DNA from: Mariprofundaceae bacterium | Lineage (GTDB): Bacteria > Pseudomonadota > Zetaproteobacteria > Mariprofundales > J009 | Direction: 5' to 3' | Assembly: GCA_015489095.1 (NCBI GenBank) | Contig: WFMN01000065.1 | Location: 1-23,253 of the forward strand | DNA: 23,253 bases | Part shown: positions 1 to 7,175 of the stretch, piece after piece | Layout: every line of letters begins with the position of its first letter | How positions within the stretch are numbered: position 1 is the stretch's first letter | Notes under the pieces: model-generated | Told to the model about the DNA's origin: nothing | The model's database searches: none | The model's input: the letters and a program-made list of their open reading frames with translations, nothing else | Made by a program: the position numbers and the translations under genes

Positions 1-56
1 GCAAAAACGCTGCATGGCGATGATGGCTTGCGCTCGGGCAACCGGAGAAAAAACAC

Positions 57-72
57 CTGCGGTACGCCGCAG
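57..72. other. Perfect hairpin with TACG loop
   Basis: A 6-bp perfect stem (CTGCGG / CCGCAG) is closed by a TACG tetraloop, a UNCG-type loop common in structured RNAs. It lies upstream of a terminator-like hairpin on the plus strand. The first 117 bases are also open in frame 1, so the left edge could be the end of a protein gene instead. I do not recognise either a known RNA family or a known protein here. Confidence 0.35.
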
Positions 73-138
73 ATGGCACGAGGCGAAGTGTACCCGGCGG
101 CAGGATGTGTGTCATAGGTTTCCGGCCAGAAGACAACA

Positions 139-162
139 GGCTGCCCACGGGCGGCCTCTTTT
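139..162 (+). terminator. Rho-independent terminator-like hairpin
   Basis: GGCTGCC and GGCGGCC form a 7-bp stem with one G-T wobble around the loop CACG, followed directly by TCTTTT. This is the layout of an intrinsic terminator for something transcribed rightwards from beyond the left edge. Nothing else in 163-258 looks like a gene. Confidence 0.5.
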
Positions 163-258
163 GTGTCTGGGGGTCGGGGATGCCTGCGGACTTGTGGGAT
201 GAAGCGCCGCGAAATCATGCACGAACGCACCTACCACGCACCTACAGAGGGTAAACCC

Positions 259-283
259 AAGGGGTGCATAATCGCAACCCCTT
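259..283. terminator. Hairpin downstream of tRNA-Thr, possible terminator
   Basis: AAGGGGT and ACCCCTT form a 7-bp stem, extended by GC/GC across a one-base bulge, around the loop ATAATC. It lies 8 bases past the 3' end of tRNA-Thr and could end the tRNA transcript. On the minus strand the hairpin is not followed by a T-run. A smaller GGG/CCC hairpin (249-258) follows instead, so intrinsic termination is uncertain. Confidence 0.35.
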
Positions 284-291
284 GATTTATA

Positions 292-367
292 TGGAGCCGG
301 TGAACGGATTCGAACCCCTGACCTGCTGATTACAAATCAGCTGCTCTACCAACTGAGCTACACCGGC
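292..367 (-). tRNA. tRNA-Thr (anticodon TGT)
   Basis: On the minus strand the sequence begins GCCGGTG and its acceptor partner is CACCGGC, followed by discriminator T and an encoded CCA. The D-arm carries TAGCTCAGTTGGTAGAGC and the T-arm carries GGTTCGAATCC. The anticodon stem GCTGA/TCAGC encloses the 7-base loop TTTGTAA, which gives anticodon TGT and decodes ACA (threonine). Length is 76 bases with CCA. It lies 44 bases downstream of tRNA-Leu and is probably on the same transcript. Confidence 0.97.
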
Positions 368-411
368 GGGAACGACGCCTGAGCTTCAAGCCAGAGGCGC
401 ACAATGTTGGC

Positions 412-498
412 TGGTACCGGGAGCCGGAGTCGAACCGGCACGGCCGCGAGGCCACCAGATTTTGAGTCTGGCGTGTCTACCAATTTCACCATCCCGGC
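412..498 (-). tRNA. tRNA-Leu (anticodon CAA)
   Basis: This is a class II tRNA of 87 bases with encoded CCA. The acceptor pairs GCCGGGA with TCCCGGT, with a G-U first pair, and the discriminator is A. The anticodon stem CCAGA/TCTGG encloses loop CTCAAAA, giving anticodon CAA for UUG. A long variable arm (TGGCCTCGCGGCC region) precedes the T-arm with GGTTCGACTCC. The 5' end is only 33 bases after the stop codon of the amgK-like gene, so it is either co-transcribed with that gene or has a promoter inside it. Confidence 0.97.
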
Positions 499-531
499 AG
501 ACCAAGAAGGGGCGGAAGGCTTGTAATCGCA

Positions 532-1512
532 TCACCCGCTGTCAAGCAGCCAAGGGCGCAGACGATCGACCGATTCCGCCAGCATCTCCACCTCATGCAG
601 CAGGTGCGCCCGTGTTTGCGGCAACGACGACAAGAACTGCCGTTTGCCGTCTCGCAGGGCAAGCCGGACAAAAATGCCGCAGACCTTGATATGGCGCTGC
701 AACGACACCGTGAGCAGCGCTTGCTGCCACGCCTCCCAGCTCGCATAACAGCGGCGATGACCAGCGGGCAGCATCCGGTAAAACGCTTGGCTCCACTCTA
801 TAGCCTTTTCCTCGCCATAGTCCTGATAACAATCATAAATCAGGGATGCGATATCGTAACAGATTGACCCTACGCAGGCGTCCTGAAAGTCGATCACCCC
901 CAGCGGAAGAGCGCCCGCCGGCACCATCAGGTTCCGCGAGTGAAAGTCGAGATGCACCGCCACCCGCGGTTGCGCGGTGATCGCCTCCAGCAACGGCTCC
1001 ATATCGGCTAGGAAGCGCGCACGCTCTTGACCGCGCAACGGCTTCCCGCGCTCGTAGGGCAGATACCAATCGGCGTACAACGCACACTCCCGCGCGATAC
1101 GGGCGCGGTCAAAAGGGGGCAACGCCGCAGCAGCACCATCCAACGCCTGCAAACGGAGCAGTTGCGCCATCGCGTCGGCCATCAGATCATCCACATCCGC
1201 CCCCTGAACCAGCGCCGCTGCCCAGGTGGTATCGCCAAAATCTTCCAGCAGCAGCAACCCTGCGCGGCTGTCACATGCCAGCAGCTCCGGCACCCGCACC
1301 CCTCCCGCCGCCAGCCATTTCCGAACGCGGATAAACGGTTCCACCACACAGCGCGAAGGTGGAGCATCCATCACAATCCAGTGCCCCCCCCCTCGCGTCA
1401 CACGAAAATAGCGCCGGAAGGAGGCGTCACCCGCCAATGGTGTGAGTTGAATATCGCCGCCCAGCTCATGTTGCAACCAGCGTTCCGCCAGTTGCAAGCG
1501 GCTGTCAGCCAC
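532..1512 (-). CDS. amgK: AmgK-like sugar kinase (aminoglycoside phosphotransferase fold)
   Basis: The protein has the aminoglycoside phosphotransferase / choline kinase fold. The catalytic loop VHLDFHSRNL has H187, D189 and N194. The metal-binding VIDFQDACVG (D208) is the variant typical of AmgK, the anomeric N-acetylmuramate/N-acetylglucosamine kinase of cell-wall recycling. The N-terminal PLAGDASFRRYFRV also fits that group. I start at GTG 1512, giving 326 aa and an 8-bp overlap with rhlB, because family members begin close to this point. An in-frame ATG at 1569 would add 19 acidic residues and overlap rhlB by 65 bp; neither start has a clear ribosome-binding site. The usual partner murU is not in the window. 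The fold is secure; the exact substrate is inferred. Confidence 0.85.
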   Translation of the reverse strand: MADSRLQLAERWLQHELGGDIQLTPLAGDASFRRYFRVTRGGGHWIVMDAPPSRCVVEPFIRVRKWLAAGGVRVPELLACDSRAGLLLLEDFGDTTWAAALVQGADVDDLMADAMAQLLRLQALDGAAAALPPFDRARIARECALYADWYLPYERGKPLRGQERARFLADMEPLLEAITAQPRVAVHLDFHSRNLMVPAGALPLGVIDFQDACVGSICYDIASLIYDCYQDYGEEKAIEWSQAFYRMLPAGHRRCYASWEAWQQALLTVSLQRHIKVCGIFVRLALRDGKRQFLSSLPQTRAHLLHEVEMLAESVDRLRPWLLDSG

Positions 1513-2794
1513 GGCGCCTGCGCGCTGGGCGGCCCTTGGATCCTCTTCTTCCCCCTTTGGGCTTACCATCGCGGGTCGGCGCGCGATCGTCCCGTTTCTG
1601 CCCCTCCGCCGTGGCGGATGGATCGACCGCCTCACCGACCTCGAGCCATGCGGGATCCAGCGACTGGCGCGGAATGGGGTGACCGGTGAGGGCCTCGATA
1701 TCGGGCAGGCCGAAACAGAAGCGTTCGCAGGAGAAAGAGATCGCCTTGCCCTTACTACCCGCCCGCGCCGTACGCCCGATGCGATGGACATAGTTCTCGG
1801 CATCCTCCGGCAGGTCGTAGTTAAACACATGCGTGACATCATCGACATGGATTCCACGGGAGGCGACATCGGTGGCCACCAGCAGGTGGAGCTTGCCGCT
1901 GGTAAAATCCTCCAGAATGCGCATCCGCTTCTTTTGCCGCACATCACCGGAGAGGATCCCCACCTTGAACCCGTATCGTGCCAAGGTGCGCGCCACCCTC
2001 TCGCCCGTCCGCTTCTCGTTGATGAAGACCATCCCCCGCGTGACCTTCTCTTGGCGAAGCAGATGGATCAGCAGCGGCAACTTCTCATCCATCGCCGTGT
2101 GGAACAGCAACTCCTGCACCCCCGAAGCGGTGATCGACCCCTCTTCGGCGCGGATCTTTTCGGGATTGTTCATGTGTTCGTAGGCCAGCTCCATCACCCG
2201 GTGGGAGAGGGTGGCCGAAAAGAGCAACGCCTGACGCGCATCGTATTTGGGCAACCGGCGCATCACATAGCGCAGATCGCGGATGAACCCCAAATCGAAC
2301 ATGCGGTCGGCCTCGTCGATCACCGCCACCTCGCAGCGGCTCAACGAAAAACAGTGTTTTTTGTGGTAGTCGATCAACCGCCCCGGCGTGCCGATCAGGA
2401 TATCCACCCCTTGGTCGAAGGCCTGCTGTTGCCGTTCATAATCGACGCCACCATAGACCGTGTGACAACGCAGATCGGTATATTTGAGCAGAGCCGCGGC
2501 ATCTTTACCGATCTGAATCACCAATTCGCGCGTGGGTGCGATCACCACCGCCCGCACATGGTGCTGCTTGCGCCCCTTCATCGGCCGATGGCGCAAAAGA
2601 TGGTGGATGATGGTAATCAGGAAGGTGGCCGTCTTACCGGTTCCGGTGCGCCCTTGGGCGGCGATATCCTCGCCGGCCAGGGTCTTCGGCAGCGCCAACT
2701 GCTGGATTGCCGTCATGGTGGTGAAACCGAGATCGTCAATGGCCTGCTGCAGGCTATCGGGGAGATCGAGTTGGGAAAATGATGAAGTGCTCAT
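1505..2794 (-). CDS. rhlB: DEAD-box ATP-dependent RNA helicase, RhlB-like
   Basis: The 429-residue protein carries the full DEAD-box motif set in order: Q-motif around GFTTMTAIQ, Walker A GRTGTGKT (48-55), PTRELVIQ, TPGRL, DEAD (160-163), SAT (193-195), TDVASRGIHVDDV and HRIGRTAR (337-344). Length and the segment LLFSATLSHRVMELAYEHMN resemble RhlB of the RNA degradosome, which unwinds RNA for exonucleases. The last about 35 residues are a basic Arg/Lys/Gly tail, as in other helicases where it binds RNA or partners. It follows the HD-GYP gene by 51 bp and overlaps amgK. No strong ribosome-binding site precedes the ATG. DEAD-box helicase is certain; RhlB rather than RhlE or another paralogue is likely. 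Confidence 0.9.
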   Translation of the reverse strand: MSTSSFSQLDLPDSLQQAIDDLGFTTMTAIQQLALPKTLAGEDIAAQGRTGTGKTATFLITIIHHLLRHRPMKGRKQHHVRAVVIAPTRELVIQIGKDAAALLKYTDLRCHTVYGGVDYERQQQAFDQGVDILIGTPGRLIDYHKKHCFSLSRCEVAVIDEADRMFDLGFIRDLRYVMRRLPKYDARQALLFSATLSHRVMELAYEHMNNPEKIRAEEGSITASGVQELLFHTAMDEKLPLLIHLLRQEKVTRGMVFINEKRTGERVARTLARYGFKVGILSGDVRQKKRMRILEDFTSGKLHLLVATDVASRGIHVDDVTHVFNYDLPEDAENYVHRIGRTARAGSKGKAISFSCERFCFGLPDIEALTGHPIPRQSLDPAWLEVGEAVDPSATAEGQKRDDRAPTRDGKPKGGRRGSKGRPARRRRG

Positions 2795-2845
2795 TGCCGC
2801 GAGGCTAGGGATGCACGCGTCGATTGCCAGCGAACCGCGGTGCCA

Positions 2846-4417
2846 TCAGTCGGTATCGATCAACTCCGGATCAAGATTGGCCTTGGCATACTTCAGATAG
2901 ACCTTGTGTTTCACGAACTCATCGAAGATATCACCGTCGATATGGTGCTCTTCCTTCATGAAGCCCATGATCTGCAGCACCCGCGACATCGGAAGGCCAT
3001 CCTTGTAAGGGCGGTCGCAGGCGGTCAACGCCTCGAAGATATCGGCAATCCCTAGGATGCGAGCCTCGATCGACATCTGTTCGCGGGTCAACCCAAGCGG
3101 ATAGCCTGTGCCGTCCATCTTTTCATGGTGGCCGCCGGCGATCTCGGGCACCCGTTGCAGATGCTCGGGAAACGGCAGCCGGCGCAGCATCTTGATCGTT
3201 TGCGAAATATGGTCGTTGATGATCTGCCGCTCCTCCGGCAGCAGCGTCCCCTTGGGAATCTGCAGGTTGCGCACCTCGTCGTCGCTCAACACCGGCACCA
3301 TCGCACCATCGCTGTTCCGCCACTGGAAATCGGCCGCGATCTGTGCCACCCGCTGCTGCAACTCCGGCGCCATGAACTCCTCACCCTTGTTGCACTGGCG
3401 AACAAACGCCTGCGCCTCATCAATCGCCGCCAACTCCGCCTCGGGCACGCCGTCATCCTCCACCCCGTGCTGCTGCAGCAGCGCACGCAGATGGTTGATT
3501 TCCGCATCCTTGCGCAGCAACTCGAACTTGGTATCGACCAACGCGATGCGATCGACGATCGTCTCCAGTTTGGTGCCCTTATCGACAATATGCACCGGCG
3601 TCGTGATCTTGCCGCAGTCGTGCAGCATCGACGCGATCTTCATCTCGTAGCGCCGCTCTTCATCCAGATGAAAATCGGCAAAGGGGCCGTCATCCGCCTC
3701 CGACAGGGCGTCCGCCAGCATCAAGGCGATCTCCGGAACCCTGCGGCAGTGCCCACCGGTGTAGGGAGATTTGGCATCGATCGCACCGGAGATGACATCG
3801 ATGAAGGACTCCATCAACAGCTTCAACTCGTGCAACAGTTGGTGGTTGGTGATGGCCACCGCGGCCTGGGAAGCCAGCGACTCGGCCAGCTTCTGATCCT
3901 CCCTAGAGAAGGCGACGATGTTGCCGGAGTCATCCTGCGCGTTGATCAGCTGCAGCACGCCGATGGTCTCGCCGCGCTGGTTGGTCATCGGCACGGTCAG
4001 AAACGACTTGGATCGGTAGTGGGTTTTACGATCGAACGCCCGCGTGCCGGAGAAGTTAAAACCCTCGGCATCATAGGCATCGGGAATGTTGATCGTTTCG
4101 CCATGCACCGCCGCATGAACCGCCACCAGATTGTCGTTGGGTTCACCCTGCTCGGTGTAGAGAGGAATCGGCTCCATGGGGATCTTGTCGCCGCCGTCGC
4201 CCCCCATGCGGATCTCCAGCGTGTCGTTCTGTACCACCACAAAATGGAGCCGCCGTTGCTCGTCGATCTGGTAGAGCGTGCCGCCATCGGCATGGGTCAG
4301 CTCTCTGGCGCCGCTGAGGATGGACTCCAACAACTTGTAGTTATCATCCTCGGCCGACAACAGCACACCGATCTCGTTGAGCCGATCAATGCGGTAGAGC
4401 AGGTTATCTGTTGACAT
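2846..4417 (-). CDS. GAF and HD-GYP domain c-di-GMP phosphodiesterase
   Basis: The 523-residue protein has an N-terminal GAF sensor domain (about 25-190), with the typical ending FLTVPMTNQRGETIGVLQLIN. It is followed by an HD-GYP domain (about 200-510). Metal ligands are visible as H223, H266-D267 in MLHDCGK, H403, and HHEKMDGTGYP (430-440). HD-GYP proteins hydrolyse c-di-GMP; no membrane segments are visible, so it is probably cytosolic. The HD and HHE motifs are 163 residues apart, leaving an insertion of roughly 100 residues relative to compact HD-GYP domains. I start at ATG 4417, not the upstream in-frame ATG 4501, because TTTGGAGG lies 6 bases before it. The GAF ligand is unknown. Confidence 0.93.
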   Translation of the reverse strand: MSTDNLLYRIDRLNEIGVLLSAEDDNYKLLESILSGARELTHADGGTLYQIDEQRRLHFVVVQNDTLEIRMGGDGGDKIPMEPIPLYTEQGEPNDNLVAVHAAVHGETINIPDAYDAEGFNFSGTRAFDRKTHYRSKSFLTVPMTNQRGETIGVLQLINAQDDSGNIVAFSREDQKLAESLASQAAVAITNHQLLHELKLLMESFIDVISGAIDAKSPYTGGHCRRVPEIALMLADALSEADDGPFADFHLDEERRYEMKIASMLHDCGKITTPVHIVDKGTKLETIVDRIALVDTKFELLRKDAEINHLRALLQQHGVEDDGVPEAELAAIDEAQAFVRQCNKGEEFMAPELQQRVAQIAADFQWRNSDGAMVPVLSDDEVRNLQIPKGTLLPEERQIINDHISQTIKMLRRLPFPEHLQRVPEIAGGHHEKMDGTGYPLGLTREQMSIEARILGIADIFEALTACDRPYKDGLPMSRVLQIMGFMKEEHHIDGDIFDEFVKHKVYLKYAKANLDPELIDTD

Positions 4418-4479
4418 ACACGACCTCCAAACAGCACACCAGCCAATCGCGAACAGCGAACGATACCGCGGCAACGGGG

Positions 4480-4550
4480 GATGTGAAATGTGGCGGCGCA
4501 CAACTCGACATCCATCCCGATTGCGCCTACCTTGCCGCCGACTTCACATC
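4480..4550. promoter_or_regulatory. Two-part inverted repeat in the carA leader
   Basis: GATGTGAA (4480-4487) and GGCGGC (4492-4497) are mirrored by GCCGCC (4534-4539) and TTCACATC (4543-4550), separated by short mismatched spacers on each side. GGCGCA (4495-4500) could alternatively pair with TGCGCC (4522-4527). The structure ends 29 bases before the carA ATG, in the 162-bp region between divergent carA and the HD-GYP gene. It could be a leader hairpin of the carA mRNA or a symmetric protein-binding site. No promoter could be assigned confidently. Confidence 0.4.
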
Positions 4551-4579
4551 AGTAGAACACCATCGTTTCGGAGCAATCC

Positions 4580-5722
4580 ATGACAGCCACGCACCCCCAA
4601 CCCGCCATCCTAGCATTGAGCGACGGCCGTGTTTTTCACGGTTTCGCGCTGGGGCATCGCGGTTGCAGCGTGGGCGAGGTCTGCTTCAACACCTCCATCA
4701 CCGGCTACCAAGAGATCCTCTCCGACCCCTCCTACAAAGAGCAACTGATCACATTCACCACCCCCCATATCGGCAATGTCGGCACCAACAGCAGCGATAT
4801 GGAGTCCGATCGCGTCTATGCCAGCGGGATGATCATCCGCCAGGCGGCGCGCATCCACTCCAACTACCGCTCCCAGCAGGATCTCGATACATGGCTGAAG
4901 GCACACAGGGTGGTCGCAATCAGCGGGGTGGACACTCGGGCGCTCACCCGCCACCTACGCGACCACGGCGCCATCAACGGCGCCATCGCCTCGGACGGTA
5001 GCAGCGCGGAGATGCTGGTGGCCAAGGCACGCGCCTGGCCGGGGTTGCAAGGGCGCGATCTGGTCGGCGAAGTGACCAGCGCCGCGCCCAGAGAGTGGCG
5101 CGAAGGAAGCTACATGCTGGATGACGCCCGTCATCGCGGCACCGACGCCGAGCTTCCGGTGGTGGTCATGGATTTCGGCTGCAAACACAATATCCTGCGC
5201 ATGCTCGCCGATCGGGGGCTCGCTCTTCATCTCCTACCCGCCTCCGCCTCGGCCGAGGCGGTGCGCGCACGGCAACCCCGCGGCATCTTCCTCTCCAACG
5301 GCCCCGGCGATCCGGCGGCGGTCGATTACGCGGTCGCCACCATTCGCGACCTGCTGCGCCACGATATCCCCATCTTCGGCATCTGCATGGGGCATCAACT
5401 GCTCTGCCAGGCGCTCGGCCTCAAGACCTTCAAGCTCAAGTTCGGCCACCGCGGTGGGAACCACCCGGTGGCGCACGGCGGCAAGGTGGAGATTTCGAGC
5501 CAGAACCACGGCTTCGCCGTCAGCGACGAAGCCATCCCCGATGGGGTGGAGGTGACCCACCGCTCGCTGTTCGACGGCACCATCGAGGGGATTGCCCTTC
5601 GCGGACGGCCGGTCTTTTCGGTGCAGTACCACCCCGAGGCGAGCCCCGGCCCACACGACGGCGGCTACCTGTTCGATCGCTTCGCCGCCATGGTAGAGGC
5701 ATACGGGGAGCAAACCCACTGA
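4580..5722 (+). CDS. carA: Carbamoyl-phosphate synthase small (glutaminase) subunit
   Basis: CarA hydrolyses glutamine and passes ammonia to CarB, making carbamoyl phosphate for pyrimidine and arginine synthesis. The 380-residue length is standard. The N-terminal CarA domain shows GEVCFNTSITGYQEILSDPSY. The class I amidotransferase domain has the nucleophile C269 in GICMGHQLL, and H351 and E353 in YHPEASPGP. The start ATG is preceded by GGAG at about 7 bases. carB is not downstream, which is unusual; rsmB follows instead, overlapping or nearly touching the carA stop. pyrE, another pyrimidine gene, lies about 6 kb further on the same strand. Confidence 0.97.
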   Translation: MTATHPQPAILALSDGRVFHGFALGHRGCSVGEVCFNTSITGYQEILSDPSYKEQLITFTTPHIGNVGTNSSDMESDRVYASGMIIRQAARIHSNYRSQQDLDTWLKAHRVVAISGVDTRALTRHLRDHGAINGAIASDGSSAEMLVAKARAWPGLQGRDLVGEVTSAAPREWREGSYMLDDARHRGTDAELPVVVMDFGCKHNILRMLADRGLALHLLPASASAEAVRARQPRGIFLSNGPGDPAAVDYAVATIRDLLRHDIPIFGICMGHQLLCQALGLKTFKLKFGHRGGNHPVAHGGKVEISSQNHGFAVSDEAIPDGVEVTHRSLFDGTIEGIALRGRPVFSVQYHPEASPGPHDGGYLFDRFAAMVEAYGEQTH

Positions 5723-5775
5723 CCGACAGTCCCGCCCGCCACATCGCAGATGCAACAACCGCGCCCCCTTCCGGC

Positions 5776-7035
5776 GTGCAGGTCAGGGCATTGGCGCTGG
5801 AGTCCATCGCGGCGGTGTTACACCGGCGGTGCAAGATGGAGACGGCGCTGGATCGTGCCCGCCAACAGTTGGCTACGCCGCGCGACAGGGGACTGCTGCA
5901 CCGGCTCGTTTCCGGCGTAATGCGCCACTTCTTCACCCTGGAGGCCGACTGGTCACGCTTTGTCCGAGCCAAGCCATCCCCGCTGGCGCAAGCCGCCCTG
6001 CTGCTAGGCACCCTGCAACTGCGTCACCTGAAGGTGGCCGACCACGCCGCCATCCACACCACGGTGGAGGCGATCAAACGGCGGGAACCCGAGCACACCG
6101 CCATGGTCAACGCGGTGTTGCGCAAGGTGCGCGGTAGCAAGCCGCCCCAGCGGTTCAAGCCCTACCAGCGCGCCAACCTTCCGCGGTGGCTCTACAGACG
6201 CTGGCGCGATGCCTTCGGCGCGGAAACCGTGGCGGAGATCGCCCGCCACGCAGCCAAGGTTCCTCCCCTTGCCGTGGCGGCGCTCGGAGCGCGTGACTCC
6301 CTGCTGGCAGCATGGCGAAAAGCCGGCATCGACGCCCGTCCCGGCGCCGCGCCGCAGGCCATCCTACTGCCGTCGGATACCGAGATTACCGCACTTCCGG
6401 GGTGGAGCGAGGGACGATGCACCGTCATCGACCAATCCGCCCAGTGGGCGGCGCTGGCGCTGCCGGAAAGCGACGGCCTCTGCCTCGATCTCTGCTCCGC
6501 CCCCGGCGGCAAGTATGCGCTGCTCCATCCGCGCATGGGGACAACCGTCGCGCTGGATGTGGCGGCAAGACGGCTGCCGCGCTGGCGACACAACATCACC
6601 CGCCTCGGCATCGAGCGCGCACCCATGGTACAGGCCGACGCCCTCCACCCCCCTTTTCCGCACGGCATCGCCGACCGCATCATGCTGGACGCCCCCTGCA
6701 CCGCTTCCGGCCTGCTGCGCCGCCACCCCGATGTGAAGTTTCTCCACGACGAGGCGCAAATCGCGCGGCTGGCCGAGCAGCAACAGGCGCTGCTCCAGCA
6801 GGCGCTGCGGCTGCTCAAACCGGGAGGCATCCTCGCCTACGCCGTCTGCTCCATCCATCCGGAAGAGAACGCGCAGGTGGTCCGACCCGTGCTTGACCGC
6901 CATCCGGAGGTGCACCCCTACCCGCTGCCGGAGCATCTGCTGCCCCACGCCGTCACAGCAGGGATGGCGCGCATCTTTCCATCAGAGGCATGCGATGGCT
7001 TCTTCATCGCGCTGCTGCAGAAAGACCAAACATGA
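5776..7035 (+). CDS. rsmB: 16S rRNA (cytosine-967-C5) methyltransferase RsmB
   Basis: The 419-residue form has an N-terminal NusB-like helical domain (about 1-130) and a C-terminal SAM-dependent m5C methyltransferase domain. SAM motif I is DLCSAPGGK (238-246). Motif IV is DAPCTASGLLRRHPDVKFL with C308, and motif VI is YAVCSIHPEEN with catalytic C358. It methylates C967 of 16S rRNA. GTG 5776 matches the usual family start but has no ribosome-binding site. An in-frame CTG at 5719, overlapping the carA stop as CTGA, has GGGGAG 8 bases upstream and would add 19 residues. The stop TGA lies inside a repeat-element terminus that recurs at other gene ends in the window. Confidence 0.93.
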   Translation: MQVRALALESIAAVLHRRCKMETALDRARQQLATPRDRGLLHRLVSGVMRHFFTLEADWSRFVRAKPSPLAQAALLLGTLQLRHLKVADHAAIHTTVEAIKRREPEHTAMVNAVLRKVRGSKPPQRFKPYQRANLPRWLYRRWRDAFGAETVAEIARHAAKVPPLAVAALGARDSLLAAWRKAGIDARPGAAPQAILLPSDTEITALPGWSEGRCTVIDQSAQWAALALPESDGLCLDLCSAPGGKYALLHPRMGTTVALDVAARRLPRWRHNITRLGIERAPMVQADALHPPFPHGIADRIMLDAPCTASGLLRRHPDVKFLHDEAQIARLAEQQQALLQQALRLLKPGGILAYAVCSIHPEENAQVVRPVLDRHPEVHPYPLPEHLLPHAVTAGMARIFPSEACDGFFIALLQKDQT

Positions 7036-7044
7036 CGGCTTCGC
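7027..7044 (+). repeat. 18-bp direct repeat, left copy
   Basis: CAAACATGACGGCTTCGC is identical to 7158-7175 and brackets the repeat element between rsmB and mnmA. This copy contains the rsmB stop codon. The right copy contains the mnmA start codon. Confidence 0.9.
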
Positions 7045-7072
7045 AGAAAGTCGGCATCGCGGCCACGGACGG
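7032..7072 (-). repeat. Module B copy 1 (41 bp)
   Basis: On the minus strand this matches 19514-19554 over 41 bases with two mismatches. It adjoins module A copy 1. Its end, read on the plus strand as ATGACGGCTTCGC, contains the rsmB stop codon. Confidence 0.85.
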
Positions 7073-7166
7073 ATTCGGGGAAAGGATTCCCCTCCTACAG
7101 GCTGTAGGAGCGGTTTCCAACCGCGAATTGCCACAGCCGGACTTGTTGCGATCTGCTCAAACATGA
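7032..7166 (+). CDS. Possible 44-aa linking ORF created by repeat insertion
   Basis: This ATG overlaps the rsmB stop as ATGA, and the frame runs 44 codons to a TGA that overlaps the mnmA ATG, again as ATGA. It is made almost entirely of repeat sequence, and its first four residues (MTAS) duplicate those of MnmA. It probably has no function as a protein, but it could carry ribosomes from rsmB to mnmA. Translation is unproven. Confidence 0.3.
   Translation: MTASQKVGIAATDGFGERIPLLQAVGAVSNRELPQPDLLRSAQT
7072..7128 (-). repeat. Triple-hairpin REP-like module A, copy 1
   Basis: This is an inverted copy of the 57-bp element found at 18046, 18134, 22864 and 22936. On the minus strand it can form three hairpins: GCGGTT-GGA-AACCGC, TCCTACA-GCC-TGTAGGA and GGGGAA-TCCT-TTCCCC. 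It resembles REP/BIME repeats of other proteobacteria. No RAYT transposase is present in the window. Confidence 0.9.
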
Positions 7167-7175
7167 CGGCTTCGC
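7158..7175 (+). repeat. 18-bp direct repeat, right copy
   Basis: CAAACATGACGGCTTCGC is identical to 7027-7044, 131 bp apart. It includes the mnmA start codon and the next four codons. Confidence 0.9.

Noticed and set aside
14..202. 62-residue ORF at the left edge
   Set aside because: It runs through a terminator-like hairpin and its composition is not protein-like.
1679..2782. Long plus-strand open frame opposite rhlB
   Set aside because: It is antisense to a protein with complete DEAD-box motifs and its translation has no recognisable domain. The same applies to 3125-4414 opposite the HD-GYP gene, 13113-14456 opposite rnj, and similar long antisense frames.
4418..4501. Longer N-terminus for the HD-GYP protein
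   Set aside because: The GGAGG ribosome-binding site is correctly placed for ATG 4417, and the extension has no family similarity.
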